The notes under the pieces were generated by a model. The model ran no database searches, was not told where the DNA came from, and saw nothing but the letters and a program-made list of their open reading frames with translations. Made by a program: the position numbers and the translations under genes. A stretch of DNA of 64,000 nucleotides, taken from the NCBI GenBank assembly GCA_001953115.1, contig LSSL01000472.1, positions 62,001-126,000 of the forward strand, read 5' to 3'. This DNA is from Smittium mucronatum. Its lineage: Eukaryota; Kickxellomycota; Harpellomycetes; Harpellales; Legeriomycetaceae. Position 1 is the stretch's first letter. Each line of letters starts with the position of its first letter. This document shows positions 35,777 to 51,239 of the stretch, one piece after another.

Positions 35777-38274
35777 AAAATAATTATTATCTTATTCTGA
35801 AGGATTGAAAATTAATATTAATTTGGTATAATGATTTGTGCAAATTTATACATTTTAAATCGGATTTAATAATAATATTATCACTTTAAATTATTTAATT
35901 ACATAAATTTGATAAAAAATGTTTTAATTTTTTATAACAACATAATAATTTAAATAAAAAATATTTCAAAAGAGCGAAGAAGAGTATTTGTTTTAAAGAT
36001 TAAAAAACTACAATAATGAAACTGGATAATTTTTATCCAAATATATTACTATAAAAAAAACAGAGAACATAACTCAGAATTTATTTGAATCATTTTTTGT
36101 CACATTTTTAAAACGCCTGTTTTGTGTGTGTATACTTCATTTTATGTACAATATATTTTTGTTTAAAAAACATTTTCTATTTTCCTCAAAATTTATTTTG
36201 AAAAATTAAATTTATCACTTTTTATTATGAGAATTCTAATCATCTTTTTTCTAAAATATATTTTTTACCTTTGTAAATACTTATATATTTATCGACAATA
36301 GTATTATTAATCAGATTAAATCTGCATTATTAATACTTTTCAAATAAAAAATGTAATCTTTAAGCCCATTTTTATTTATAAATTAGATACCAAAATTAAG
36401 AAATAATTTTCGAATTCGCTCCAAATTTTTTTTTAGAAAAAGCTTAAATAATATTGATACAAATCTTAGCTGTTTTTATTGATAATTTTAAAAAAATTAA
36501 TAATCAATTGATGAATTTTATTCTTTAAAAATTGTGCATCTCATAAATATAATATAAAATTCAACTTTAAAATTTCATTATATTCTTTGAAATCTATAAA
36601 ATCTTTTCCATATCGATAAATTATTTTATTTTAGCTAATATAATTGTATTAAAACAACCATAATATTTAAATTAGAACCAAAATTAATTTTAATTTCAAT
36701 AATTATAATTTTTATTATTATCTGGAATATTTAAGAATAGAAAAAACAGAAATTTAATACTTTCAATAGAGGTTCTAGTTATATTTCAACTTCAGAAAAA
36801 AGTGAAATACACAATTTTTTAAACCATTCAAATAAAAACTGAAGTTATTTTTCATTGTCGGTACATCCAAGCTATTCATAGCTAACTTTATATATATATA
36901 AATTAATTTGTTATAAGGATGAATTATTTAAAGAATTATTTTTCATTTTTTAACTATTAATTAATTTTAATTTATATTAAGCGTGATATAAATAATTCAT
37001 TAGTTTAATTTAAAAACCAAATATTATATAAAAATTCTGTTTTTTATTTCTTTTTATCAAGTCAAAAATTTATATATGCAGTACAATATAAAGTTATAAA
37101 AATTATTAAGTAATTTAAATTAAGCCAAAGTTTGATAAAAATTGGATAGTTACTTTTTTTACATCTTTTTATTTAAAAAATAAAAAAATAAAAAGATTTT
37201 ATAATTGGGATTATGTTAATTATTGGTTATAACAGTAAATATGCGACAGATTTGGCACTTAATAATGAAATCCCTTAAGCATTTACATATTTTTTTCTAC
37301 ATAATCCTATATCATTATCCAAAATACAGTAATAAGTTTAATTATTAAACAAATAAACACATATAAAAGACTATTTTCATCATTTGCAAAAAAATTATGG
37401 GCATAATATTTTTTTAAAACAGCTCCATAATTCATATCTTAAAAAATATTCTTAAATTAAAAGTTTTTATAATTTTTTTTAATTTCAAATTATTTTTCAA
37501 CTCATAAAGTAAAATGATGAAATTTTTTTGAAATGCTTTTAAATTTCAAGACAACGATTTTTTTTTTTTCAGTATTTAAAATTTTTAAAAAAATAAAATA
37601 AAAAATACACAATTTGGCGTATTATCAAATATTACCGGAGAGTCTTACACTAATTTCCATAAATTATCTAAATAACAAACATAAATCGACTTTTTTTACT
37701 AATATTAATAAATAAGATTAAAAAATTGATTAATTTATTTCAATATTTTAAATTTAAATTAGTTGTATTCTTAGAATGAAAAAAAAATAAGCTTTGATAT
37801 CGAATGATTCTTCGGATGCCAAAAATCATTAAAATATGCATTTTTCATTTGAATTCAACATTTTTGATGCGAATAATAACATAATAACATATTTCATTTC
37901 TAAATTTGCCATATAATAAAATATTTTACTTTTTAATTAGTTTATATAATAATATTGGACTAAAAACTATTATGGTTATTATTAAATTTTTTTAATCATT
38001 TTTTATTAAATAATACTTATATAGCTAAAAAAACAAAATAAGTTAATCCTATTAAAAAAAATCTTTTCATGGTGTTTTGGAAAAAGAATTATAAAAAACT
38101 AATTTTTTTTTAAACAATCATAGAAAATTAATATAATATCAATTAGTTTATGTGTTTTGTAGCTTATTAAGGTAAAATTATTATCTACAAACCTTTTTAG
38201 AAACCAAATTATTAATTACTTAATACTATATAATACATAAATAATAAATGATGATTATATAAAATCGGATTAAC

Positions 38275-38470
38275 ATACTGAAAAATATTCATTAATAATT
38301 GAAAAAATATACTGAAAATAATCATTAATAATTGAAACAATATACTGAAAAATAATTATTAATGATTGAATCAATATACTGAAAAATAATTATTAATGAT
38401 TGAATCAATATACTGAAAAATAATTATTAATGATTGAATCAATATACTGAAAAATAATTATTAATGATTG
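38275..38470 (+). repeat. Tandem minisatellite, six copies of a 33-34 bp unit
   Basis: Unit atactgaaaaataattatta plus atgattgaatcaat, 34 bp. The last four units are identical apart from truncation; the first two differ by a few substitutions and a 1-bp deletion. Newer copies lie on the right. No coding potential. Confidence 0.95.
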
Positions 38471-41400
38471 TAAAAAAATTTACACACTAAGATCTATTAA
38501 TCGAATTCTAAAATTTTATACATTTTGAAAATTGAATTATTTTATGTGAGCAAAAAAGAGTTTTAATGTAAAATTTTTAAATTTTTTCCCCAACTTTTTT
38601 TCACATTAAATTAAGTCTTTTTTTATAAATTTAATTTTAAAGAAATAAAGGTTTTTAGTCACTATTTTTTAAATTTTATATAACTATATAATAATTCAAA
38701 ATAATATTATTAAAGTTTTTTAATTTAATAATAAAAAGATTTTAAGAGGTATAAAAGGCTAAGTATCTAGGGAAAGGACAAGATTATTATTAGATTACCT
38801 ATTCCGAAGTTCTCATTTAACTGTCTCCCGACTTCATCATTTTTATCTATAATCATTTAATATCAGCTCTCCTTTATTTAAAATAAATAACATTAAAAAA
38901 ACAATCAAAAGAAAAAGCATAAATAAAATATATATTACAAATATTGAAATCAAAATCACCAAATACAAAATCTAATCTAAAATAATTTATGTATAAATTA
39001 AAATAAAGTTCATAAAAAACAGGTGGAAAAATTGGTTGTCTATATTAAAAATATTTTTCATAACAAAATTGATTTTATCTTTATTTATATTTTAAAATTC
39101 ATTAAATTTAAAATATAATTATAATCGGAAAATATATGAATTCATAATAGTAAAAATAAAAATTGACAAATTTGTAGAATATTAAAATCTTTGAAAACTC
39201 TGAAAACATGATACGTTCAATCTTTTTCTGATTATGAATTTTTAAATATTATCTTAATTTATTTTATAAATACTAAAAAGATGTCATTAATTTGCAATTT
39301 TTTTTTTGTTCCCATAGGTATATAATTGATATTCTGATAGAAATGTCTATTTTTTAGGAATTTAAATTAAAATATATGAATATCTATAATCCATAGACCT
39401 TAATTTTCTAAATTTTATTATAATAAAAAATAGCTTGGGTTATATTATGCAATAGAGAAGAAAAAATTTATAATAAAAAAATATCACATTATTACCCTAG
39501 AGGTTCTTAAATCTAAGAAAATCAAAACCAAATAAATGTTATTAGCATCGATTTATATTTTAAATTCAATATCAAAAGTAGCTATTTAGGAGGAAGTGCG
39601 GAAAGTTTTTTTTCCCCCGAAATTAACATCTTATATCACAAATATATTTTATACGAGAAACTTTACTAATTTTTACTAATACCAAATAATAGATTATATT
39701 TATTTAAAAAATACATCATATTACAATTATAGAATAAATCACTGATTTTTAAATAAAAATATAGATCGTTTAATATTCTGAACTGATTTGATTCATACAA
39801 AAATCTTATTTTATTGTTTTTTATTTCCATACTTAATCATGCTCAAAATATTAGATAAAAATAAAATTTTATTATAAATTTATATTTACTGTAAATTATT
39901 TTTTATATTAATATAAAAGATTGTTATTATTATCACTATTAAAAAAATTAAACATCTTTAAATTGAATCAGTACGGAATTCAGTTTTATAGTTATATTTA
40001 ATTTATCAAATATTAACTGTGATTTTTCTTGATTTTTAGAGTTATTTTTTTTAAAAAAAAACTTTTTTCTAAACAAAATTATCCTTTAAAATTAATTTAA
40101 ATTCAAATTTTTAGTTATAAAGGAAATATCGTTAAAATTTTCTTATTAAAAAAATAAAAAAATGTACCTCTTAACCTAATTAAATGTGATAAAATAGAAC
40201 AAATAAATTATTTCCCAATGAAATTTATAATTTTGCGTTTAATAAATACTAAATATCTTTAAAATATATCTAATAATAAGAATGAAACCATAAAATTCCT
40301 ATAATATTACGTTAATAAATTACTTTTAGAATTTTTTATCAAGAATTTTTTTCTTATGAGATGTAAATTCTCTTATCTTAGTTCAATTTTTTTATATTTT
40401 TAGGGATAATTTTACACATATTTCATTTCTAAATAGATAGGACTTCTCTTATTACCAAGCAAAACTAAATAAAAAATATATCACAATAGGTTTTATATTC
40501 TAAAATAGGGGCAAAAATTAACAATAAATTTTTGTTTGGACTCGGAATTGGAAACATTATCCTAATTAACAATATAAAAAATATGTAAATTCAAGATATT
40601 AGACTCTTTTATGCATCCAAATATATATATAAAAATGATCTATCCTCAAAATTAAAATAAAATGCCATTAATTAACTTAAATTTTTTTAAAAAAATATTG
40701 AAATAAAAAATAAATGCATGGAAATAAATCCAAAAATAATGTGATGTAAGAGTAGTGGGGCTTCAAACTAATTTTTAATTTATTCCTGTATCTCAATTTA
40801 TTGTGATATACACATAAGTATATAAATATAATATAATCATAATATTTACCTGAATTTAGAAAAACAGAAATAAAAACATCACTCTATCTTTATAATATGT
40901 TATACTTAAATTTCAAAAATACTAAAATCCAATATTCAAATATTTCTTTAAATTTTAGTTTTCAGACTCAATGAATAAAACTTAGAGACTCTTATACGGT
41001 AATTTTCCAATTAAAATCTTACTAAATTACATTTTTTTATATGAATAAACATAATTCTGATCACATAAATATAATCAGAAAGCCAATTATCAATTTTTGA
41101 GAGGTAAAGATTTTGTTTTTTTGTTTTTTTATTCTTTTCTTTAACTATCCTACATTTTTATTATAATAATCTGATATTTACATCTAAATATCAAATATTC
41201 AAATCAAATCAAATATTTCGAGAAAGGAAAGAAATTTTAGTATTATTTTTTAATAATACCAATCGTTTATTCCGAAAAAAATTGAACTTCTTTCCATAAA
41301 ATACTGTGATACATAATATTTTTTCTTTAAATTTTTCTTTAAATTTTTATATAGTATCAAGATAATTTTTTTATTCTAAAAATTTGTTAGAAACTACTCA

Positions 41401-41585
41401 AAATTATATGAATATTTTGAATTTTTTTATATTTATTTTCCTGAAATAAAATGCTTGATTATTCTCGAAATAAATACGAAAGAAACAGCCTTTAATTGTT
41501 ATTACTATTGATATTTTTTTTGATAAATTGTGCAACTTTATTTTTACCCGTCTATTTTATCCTAATCAGATTATTAAATGATTGA

Positions 41586-41598
41586 CCCCCCCCCCCCC
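41586..41598 (+). repeat. Poly(C) tract (13 C)
   Basis: Striking in DNA with very little G+C. It is not part of a retroposon copy as far as I can see. Confidence 0.8.
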
Positions 41599-44500
41599 AC
41601 CCGTAAGAAAAAATTATCTAATATAAAGAAATAAATCATTTTTTAAAATTTTTTAGAGCGTAATGAAAAACATACAAAAATTGAGCAAGGGATTATAATA
41701 TTCAACGATTATGTCCATAAAATTTTCATAATCGAACATAGTCAAAAAATTTAAATATTTTAGTGATTAAAAAATGTAATAAATTTTTATTGGCATATTT
41801 AAGAGCCAATAATGAGTTTTTTAGAGATTTTTTTAGCTTATACCCAAAATTATATAATTTGCACATTGGAATGTAGCGAAAATACCAAGTTAACTACCGA
41901 GATCAATTAAAAAATTAATTTTTAGTCTTTTTAATCTCTCAAATGGCTCAAAATTTATCAATTAATTTAATGACTAAATACATTCGTTTATAATCAGGAT
42001 TTCAGAGAAATTTTTTTAAAATAGTAAGAAGAATATTTTGCTTTATTTGTAATATCTTAAAAAATCCATCCTTTGTAGGGACTAGAAAAATTATTTTTTA
42101 CTTTTAGTGCTCAATATCATATTTAAAAGTTTTTTTTTTTTTTAAAAAAAAAAATATTGCAAAATATCAGATTCCACTTTTCATTTTTAAAATTTTTTTG
42201 GATTATATTGTAAATTAAAAAAATATGATATCTTTTTTATATTTTCAAAAAAAAATTATAAGAACTTTTTTATAAGTATTTCTAATAAAAGAATTTTTAT
42301 TTTGGTTTATAAAACTTCAAAAAAGTTCCAAAAAACTTTTGAATAAGCTGGAATAATCAAATAAGCTATACAATGATTCTTAGCTTTAACTCTTCACTTT
42401 TTTCTTGATACATTGAAGATTTTTATATTTATTACCGAGAATATTATGCGTTTAAATGTAATACAATATACTCTTATTTTATAATTAATTTAAAAATGAT
42501 ATTAAAAAATTCTATCGAAATCATTTTAAACCTATATTGAATAAACTGATGTATTTAATATAAATTTTTTTCGCACAACTGGTATAATTTATAATTTATT
42601 TACAATAAATTTACCCCAATTTTACATTCTATATAAACGATTATTACTTCATTCAAAACGAGATTTGCAAATTAAGATTCTATAAAAAAGGTAATAAATA
42701 TGTATAAAATTTTGATTATAAATTCTAGTGCCAGTATTTTAAGTTTTTTCATCTCACTTTTTTTTGAAGTCAAAATATTCTAAAGCTCAAATATATTGGA
42801 AAATAATCTAGTGATTAATTTTCTGGTTTAGGAATACATTTTTATCTTATATCACCGGTTTTCTCTCGTTTTTTTACTAAAATTTTTATATAAAAAAAAA
42901 AATCATAAGGTAATACAATTTTTTTATTAATTTTTACTTCTTTTTTTTCCAATAAAATCCCAAATGAGAATATGTATGTTATCTTAGTATGATCTTTCTA
43001 TTACCTTAGCTTTCAAATAACAACCAATTAAATATGTTTTCAATTAAAATAAGAGTTTAGATTCAAAAAATCTAAAATTAATTCATAAATAAACTTTTTT
43101 AAAATAAATTAAAAATTGAAAAAATTTCTTTTTATTAAATAACCAAAGTTTCAATTCTAATTAAAATATCCAAAAAACAAGTACAGAATATTTTTTCATA
43201 AATAATTTCATAAATATTAGAATATATCATATTTGAAATCAATAAAGTATTTTTTTTAATTCCTGAAATTTTTTTAAAAAAGAGCTGATTAAATTAGAAG
43301 AGAAATAATTTTTTCTTCAATCGCAGAAAAAAAATTATTTGCAATCTTAGAAGAAAATGTGGTATTTTTATAAAGAAATATTTTTTAAATCCAAATTATA
43401 AAATTCAGCATCTATTTATTTAGCTGGACTGTTTTAGTGGAATCTAAAAATTTTTTTTTATTTAATTTAGATATTTATATCATTTTCGATATGAAAATGA
43501 CGCTCAACTTTAATTATTCTTGGGTTCACGAAAATATTTGCTATAAAATCACACAAAATATATTCCAATTAAAAAATAAAATGTCTTTTTTCCAAATATT
43601 TAAACAAAGTTTATTAATTTAAGTTATATTTGCATTTTAAAATTATTTTAATATTAAAACATTGTTAAATCTGATTTTATTCAAGACTTTTTTTATTTTA
43701 ATACTTTTGAGGGCAATGAGAGCATTTAATCTATTGAATTTTTTTATTAAATATCTTTATTTTCAAAAGTTCCGAAAGTTTACTAGTAATTTTTTGATCA
43801 TGTTTTGGTTCTCTGTTTTTTTTTTTCAAATTTATATTAATTTTAAATATATTTTAATATTAACAATTGCGGTTTAAAACTTTCCTGGAAAATATAAAAT
43901 ATTAATTTAGAGTGTTTTTTCGCTAATTGTGTATAAATTCACTACCTTAAAAAATTAATTAGTTTATTTTAAACATTATTATGATTATATGGCAGTATTT
44001 ATAAAATATATGTAAGGGAAATGATTAAATGCTAGAATTTTATTATAATATTTGCTAAACACATCAAAAATTTTATTATTAAAAATTTTATAATTGCGAA
44101 AAAATACCCATTTTTTTTTTTGATTCAGCCTAGTTATGCAAGCAATTATTAAAAAAAATAAAAGAAATGAGGTATTGAATAGCCATGGCGCTGACTTTTT
44201 TTTAGATTTTTTGGACCGGAAAATTAGTTTTTTAGATTTAACCAAATGTATTAATAGAAAAAAAACATTACTATTATAAACAATATGCCAAATTCAACCA
44301 AAATAAACATAAAGTCTTTTTTTAGGATATGGGAATGTTTTTTTTTTTTGGTGATTTCTTTTGGCTTATTAAATTTTTTTAAAATTTTTGTTCTCATATT
44401 TTACTTTTGAGACATAATTTATACGAAAATTCGTCATTAAATCGGAATTATTTTTGAAATTATAATTTTTTTTTATTATCATTGGGTTTACTTAAAACGA

Positions 44501-46559
44501 TTAGAAAATTGGAATCATAATTTAAAACTATTGGCGCTAACAATAAGTTTTTTTAAATCAAAAAACTAATAAATAATTTTTATTTACTTTCTATAGAGTA
44601 AATAACAAAGATATGGAATTTTCCTTAAATTTGATGAAAAATATCTTCTTATATTATCTTGCTATTTTTATCATTTTTTATAAAGAATATTTCGAGAAAA
44701 TTTTTTTTTTTGCTTTTTTCCAAATTAAATCAATCATTTTACATTTTTAATAAATTTATGTCTCAATTAGTTTGTAAAAATATATATATATATTGGATCT
44801 GGGAAATATTTGACTTTTTAATAATCAATATTAGGGTTATTTTAGGGTTATTTCTTTCACGTATATTTTTTAATAGATAATTCTTAACCTTTCTTTTCTT
44901 AATGTGAATTTTTCTACACCAAAAACAATATATACCGAATTTTATTAGCATAAGATTGATTCTTTGTTTTTAATATCAATTCCTTCTTCTAAAAAGATTT
45001 AAAAGCTATTGGAAACTAATTTATACATATTATTATCAATCCTTAAAATAATGTGCGTTTTTTTATCAACACTCTGATATTTCTAATTATCGATAAATAT
45101 TATAATGTTGGGCCATATATTATGTAAAAGATATATGATTTTTTTGTACATAAGATAAAAATAAATAGCTTTGGAAGTTATTAATCCCAGAGCTAAAGTT
45201 TAAATTTATAAACATTTGTTTTTATTATCTTTGAATAAATTATACCACCAATTTTTTATTTAATTATTAATCATATTTATAATTAAAATCACGATCAAAA
45301 GTTGTTTATTGTAGAAAAATCTTTTAAGTCAATAAAATTTATCATTATTAATTTTATATTCCTTTTGGGGAAAAAAAAAGATTTATAAATTAACTTATAA
45401 ATTTTGAAAATTCTTTCGTAATATTAATTATTTAATTGAAATGTCTTCAGAAATCCTTTTTTAAATATTAATCTACACTTTAATGATTTGGAATTAACTT
45501 TCGAAATGATTTTTCTTCTAATAATTTAAATATTATAATAACGTTTTAAAAATTTCTTTTACTTTCTTTACTTATATAATTAAAAATTAACTTATATAAA
45601 TGTTATCTTGAATTAATTTAGTTTAAAAAAATATTAATTGTATTTGTTAAATAAGCTTTAAATTTCCGATATAAACGATTTTAAATCACAAATATATATT
45701 AATAATAGGTAAATAGAGGTGAAATTTAAAAAATAAAAAGACCATATTTATAAGGCTGATATAAAATTTATTAATTCCTTAATACGATATTTATTTGAAA
45801 TTGGGTCAATTTCATTTTTTAAACCTTTTAAATATTAATAAAAATATATTCAAAATTATTTATGCCTTAAAATATTAATATTTACACAAATTTAGTAAAT
45901 TATATATAAGATTTATTTTAAATTAGTAAAAAAATTCGTCATAAATTATCTATTTAACTAACATGAATCAATTGATATAGATATATGTTCTAATAACTTG
46001 CGATTCAAAATCTCGAAAAAAATGTAAATTTTTAAATTTTTTTTTCGATCCTGTTTTGATTTCATGTTCAACACACATAATCAAATATGTGACATGTTCG
46101 TCAATTTTTTGTGTAAAAATATATGTTCATGCTTATATATTTTTGAAAATTCTGATTCCGATCGAGTTATCTCTAAATATAATGTAAATAAAATTTTAAC
46201 GTTTAAAACTGATGCTATAATTAGATAGCCCAGAAGCTCTCCATAATTTAGTTGTTTGAATTTATTATTTGAACTTCTTCAAAATATAAGCACTTTTTTT
46301 AGCTGATTGGCATTTTCTTTATTTTATTATACTCCACAGTTTATAGTAAAGCTAATTTTCTGAATAAAAATATTTTATTTTAGCTTAATGTACTATTTTC
46401 TATTTTTGGCATCTCAAAAATATTGACAAATTTTTATGTTAGAAGAAATTTTCAAAGTTATCCTGTTAAAAAAATTATACTTAATCCTAAATTATTACTT
46501 TCATTGCCATTATTAATATTTTTGAGAGTGAAATTACTGTTCCGTACTGGGTTTGATTT

Positions 46560-49500
46560 TTTATACAATTTTTTGGGTTCGAAAAATTGATCGGGTCCTT
46601 TGATTCACTAAAATAGGCTTTTTTAATGAAAAAATCTTTTATTTCTTAAATTAAATCCAAATTATGAGAATGTCATATTTTTAATAAGTCATATTTTATT
46701 TTTTCAAATAAAAATTTTTCGAACTTTTATTATATTATTTTTCATATTTTTTTATTGTATATACCTAAAAATTAGCCGTTGTTATTTTAGAATAATAGTT
46801 ATATACTAAGCTAGTGTCTCTAATGGCAGAGTTTTAAACTATATTTTTAACCAAATAACTAATTAAATATTTCCGAGTAGCTATTAGATTTTTAGAAAAA
46901 TACAGATAAATGACTGTAAATTTCATTTTGAATAATAACCAGAGCTATGGGTAAGAATTTTTTTGAGCTTTTACTTATCCCAAAAAAAAAAGTTGGGAAA
47001 AAATAGTTTTTAAAGTTTTATTTGTGTCTAAATATAATTTACTGGATCTTGATAATATATTCTGAGGTTTTCTGAGGTTAAAAGAATTAAAATTATATTA
47101 ATTAAAATATATTCTATAAAAAAAATACAACTTTCTAATGATAAATCACTTGCATAGAACATAAATATACTGATTTAATTATGGTATAGTCAAACGATTA
47201 TATATATATTTTTTGTTTAGATAAAATTTAGGAAGGTGTTTTCATATATTCAGTTTCAGTTTATTCCGAAAATAAAATCTTTCTATTTATCATTAATTTA
47301 TATTACACATCAAATTTTAGAAATCATTAAAATAAGTATCAATGGTGTTTTTTTTTTTTTTGATTAATTTTGACTACAATCAAAATATGTATGTTTTTTG
47401 ACAATTATACTTATCATTCATTTCAACTCTAATTCATTTATTTTTTTTACTGGAGCAGCAGCGATAATATAATTTTTTTATTTTTTAGCCCAATTCGATT
47501 TTTTTTAACTTATAATTTTTTTTTGATGAAACAACCTTTATTTTCCACTAATTTAAATTTCACCAAATCCAAAAGTCAATTTTCGGAAAATTTTAATTTT
47601 ATTATTAATTTTTTTTAGAATAAATTGAATATCTTAATTAGAAAATTAATTTAAGATTCTTAAATAAGAATAGTTTTTTCCCCTAATGCAATTGTTAAAT
47701 TTGAATTAGAAAAACTCTCATATGTGGAATGAGGGGTATTTTTACATATTTTTTTTTAAAGACGCGTAATCAAGTCAATTAAACGGTCATAATATTATTA
47801 AATCAACATTAAAATCGATAAAATAATTATTTAATAGTAATTATAATATTTTTGTGGATTTTTTTTTAAAACTTCGGTTAAAAAAAAAAACAATATACTC
47901 CCAAGGGATAAATTATTTCTCAAATTTTCTTTATTTTCCAGATTCCATCTATTCATTCCATATTTTTTTTATTTAAAAATAAAAACCGTAAAAAAATTAT
48001 GTATATAAAGATGATAACCTTACTTTTAAATTAAAAAATCCTTCATATTATCATTTTAAAAAAATGTAAAATTATTTCTATAATAAATTTCAGACAATGA
48101 CACTATAAATTGGGTAAATTGAATCACTGGAATCGAGAAAATAATAATAATAAATCATATTTAAAATTAAAATTTATAAATACTAAATGATTTCAAATGA
48201 ATTCTGGAACTTTTTTAATAAAAATATGCTATTTACAAAAAAAACATGAAATAAATTAAAATTGGATGAAATTAGTATAAAATAATTATTTTTCGTTATT
48301 CAAAATTTGATCTCCGATCAATGATAAGATTTTAATTATTATAAATAGCAATTTTATCATTTTTTGGATAAGAATATGATTAAGAAAAAAAAATTGACTA
48401 GTAAAAAGCCTAAAAACAAAGATAATAACTTCACTTTAACCTCTCAGTACAGACGATAAATTTTATTTTTTATTTTTGGTAATTTTTTTTCATCCCGTAA
48501 ATAATATTTTTATATTATCTGGAAGTCCAGATAATTAGTTGAATTGAAATTTATGTAATTCAAAAATAAGATAGATGCATTAATTTTGGTCAGGAAAGAA
48601 TTAATTAAACTCTAAATAAAAATTTAAAATCATTTTTTCATGAACTTAGATTCTTTATTTCGCGTAAATTTAATTAATTTTACGTAAATTAGACTATTTA
48701 AAAGGTTGGACTATTTGAATGGAGTATGGGATATGTGTATAATATTTATTAAATAAATCAAAATTAGTGTAGTTCTTCGAAAATTTATGAAATTTTTTTA
48801 CAAAAATTGATAATTTTTATACGCATTTACATGAAAGGAAATAATTTTCTTCGATTTTTGACTTTTACACCAATATTTATTTAGAAATTATTCATATTTA
48901 TACAACTCTGGAATTCAATACACAATTAATTTAAAAATATTCCATAGAATAAGGTAATTTCGAATAAAATTAGAATCCAGCGACAAATTATTTATTTTTG
49001 CTGAATTATTTATATTTAAAATCATCAATATTGAGAGGGGAAAATGTTTAATTTAATCATTGGGTATATTTTTGCTATTTCGTATTTTAAATATATATTA
49101 TTTATTTAGATATCAATAAATTTGAAAAAAATTTATCGTTTTTAATTCATAAATTTGAAATAATAATTGTTCATAAGATCCATAAAATACTATATCTCAA
49201 CTATTTAATTTTTGAATTCCTTTTTATCTTTTTTTTAAACTTTTGGATTATATTTTTTTCGATTTATATATGCAATAAATTTATATTATAATTTTGAAAT
49301 AGTTTTTAGAAGTAAATTAAGAAATAAACTAAACATCGTTTTTTTTGGTGCAATTTAATTTAATTTATTGCTATGATAGGAATAGACAGGAAAAAGTTTA
49401 ATTATATTTTCTTATGGTAGAAAGAAAAAAGCAGATGTTTTTTTTACTTAATCTAATACTCTAGTAGTAATTATATAGGTTTCCCGTTGCCTGGATTAAA

Positions 49501-50990
49501 CATTCAAAATCCGATAATGATAAAAAATTGGTTAATTTTTATTTAAATAGATTTAATCTATGTTTAAGTTTTTAAATTAGATGCTAATTAAAATTTATCA
49601 TTTATAAAATCCGATTTAACAAATATCACTCTCCTAATTTAAACTTTAATATCAATATAAATAATTTATAATGAAAAATATCACTCTACTTAATTTAAAC
49701 TTTAATATCAATGTAAGTAATTTAAAATGAAGTGAGTTTTGGAAATCATCGAAAAATAACTATATTTTTTTCCGCAGAGTTATTACTTATTTTGACATAA
49801 AAGTGTAATTATGAAAAAACTTCACTATTTAAAAGACATGTTTATTTAAAAATAAACCTAAAGTTATCAATTTGTACATATCTATATCAAAATAAACACA
49901 CTTTCCCATGATCATATTGTTTTTCGATATAGCCAATTATTATAAAAATTTTAAGATTTCTGAAAATACTACATTAATTTTGATTTATTTACAAAAAATC
50001 TGATAATAATTACTTATTCCATGAAAAAACTTTAATTGCATTGAAAGATTAATAATGCAAAAGTTTAACAAGTTTGTATGAACCAATTTCTATCTAAAAA
50101 TAATTCAAATGATATTACACATTATTAATATAACAGTATCACCATTAAATTGAGCTTTAGATTCTTGAAATGCTAAATAGATTTTTAACCCTTTTAATGG
50201 AAATAGTGAAAAAAATGGCATTCACTTTTTGCACAATTTTTTCATTAGACTAATATCAATTTTATATCATTGGACAAATAAAATAGTAGAAAATTTGAAA
50301 TGGTTAATTTTAGCAAATAAGAGTGAGGCTTAAATTTGGGCCCAGAAGGGGTTAAATATAAGCTTCTTTTACGACAAATCGAGCAGACAACCAGTGAATA
50401 GATGTAGGTAATTATAAAGATCTCAAGTTGAAATTTCATTGAATTGAAAATCTTGATCTCTAATGATTTTTCAATTATATCGGGTTTGTGTTATGTTTGA
50501 GATTTTTTCTCGTAAGTATAACGCATCATATTCGCCAAAGTGGAAATTTAATGCTAAACTTTGTAAAATTTTTTAAAAAAATTTAATTTTTAGTAATTTC
50601 TATATTTTTTTTATTTTGAGAAAAAAGTTTTATCTGTTTATATAATAATTGATTTAGATTCTGTGATATGCAGATGCTTATCATAAGAAAAATTTAAAAC
50701 GTTAACGTTCTTCTTAGAGCACAGATATTGAGCGATACTTTCTATTTGTGAGCCCATGTACTCGTCTCACTCATATTTTTGTACTTCTAATATTTTAATT
50801 GATCTAGTTTTTATATATATCCGATAATATACAAGAGATATTAATCTTATGATAATATGTAACGATAAATTAAACCTATTTTTTCCACACTCGGCACTGA
50901 AGGAGATAAAAATGAGGCAATTTTAATGCGTCATTACTATATTTTTTTTGTTGATATATTACAAGGAAACCAAGGATTTTATATAATAAA
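46560..50990. repeat. Segmental duplication copy B
   Basis: Collinear with 590-9235 minus the insertions there. It lacks the retroposon at 934, the block of about 3.3 kb ending at 5148 and the 32-bp remnant at 8410, so it shows the pre-insertion state at all three points. It has one local duplication of its own near 49620-49730. No gene recognised. The minus-strand stretch 51184-50876 overlaps its end and matches the unresolved block at 9.1-9.6 kb. Confidence 0.8.
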
Positions 50991-51239
50991 GAATTTATTG
51001 AATTCATTTGCATAAAGAAATAAACCGCCGAAAAAAATTTTATTATACAGTTATTTGTTAATAATTGATGGAAATTTTTTTGAAGGAATTTTCGAAAATA
51101 TAAATTATTGGGAAAAAATAATGAATTTTTGAAATAACACGTTTTTCTTTGAAAAAAATTTCTCTTACTTTTTTGAGTTTCCATTAAGATTTACCACTCA
51201 GTAATTAATTTAATAACGAATAATATAAGAGAGATTAAA

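Larger units (their letters stand above)
35777..46559. other. Gene desert with a minisatellite
   Basis: About 10.8 kb of extremely AT-rich sequence. Short open stretches (for example 43437-43622, 43662-43877, 44245-43985 minus, 44659-44880) are dominated by F, I, L, N and K, lack any family motif and look like chance. The only structured features noticed are the tandem array at 38275-38470 and a 13-C run at 41586-41598. Confidence 0.5.

Noticed and set aside
43437..44951. Cluster of 60-86 codon open stretches on both strands
   Set aside because: Dominated by F, I, L, N and K; no motif, no paralogue and no composition shift. Expected by chance in such DNA.
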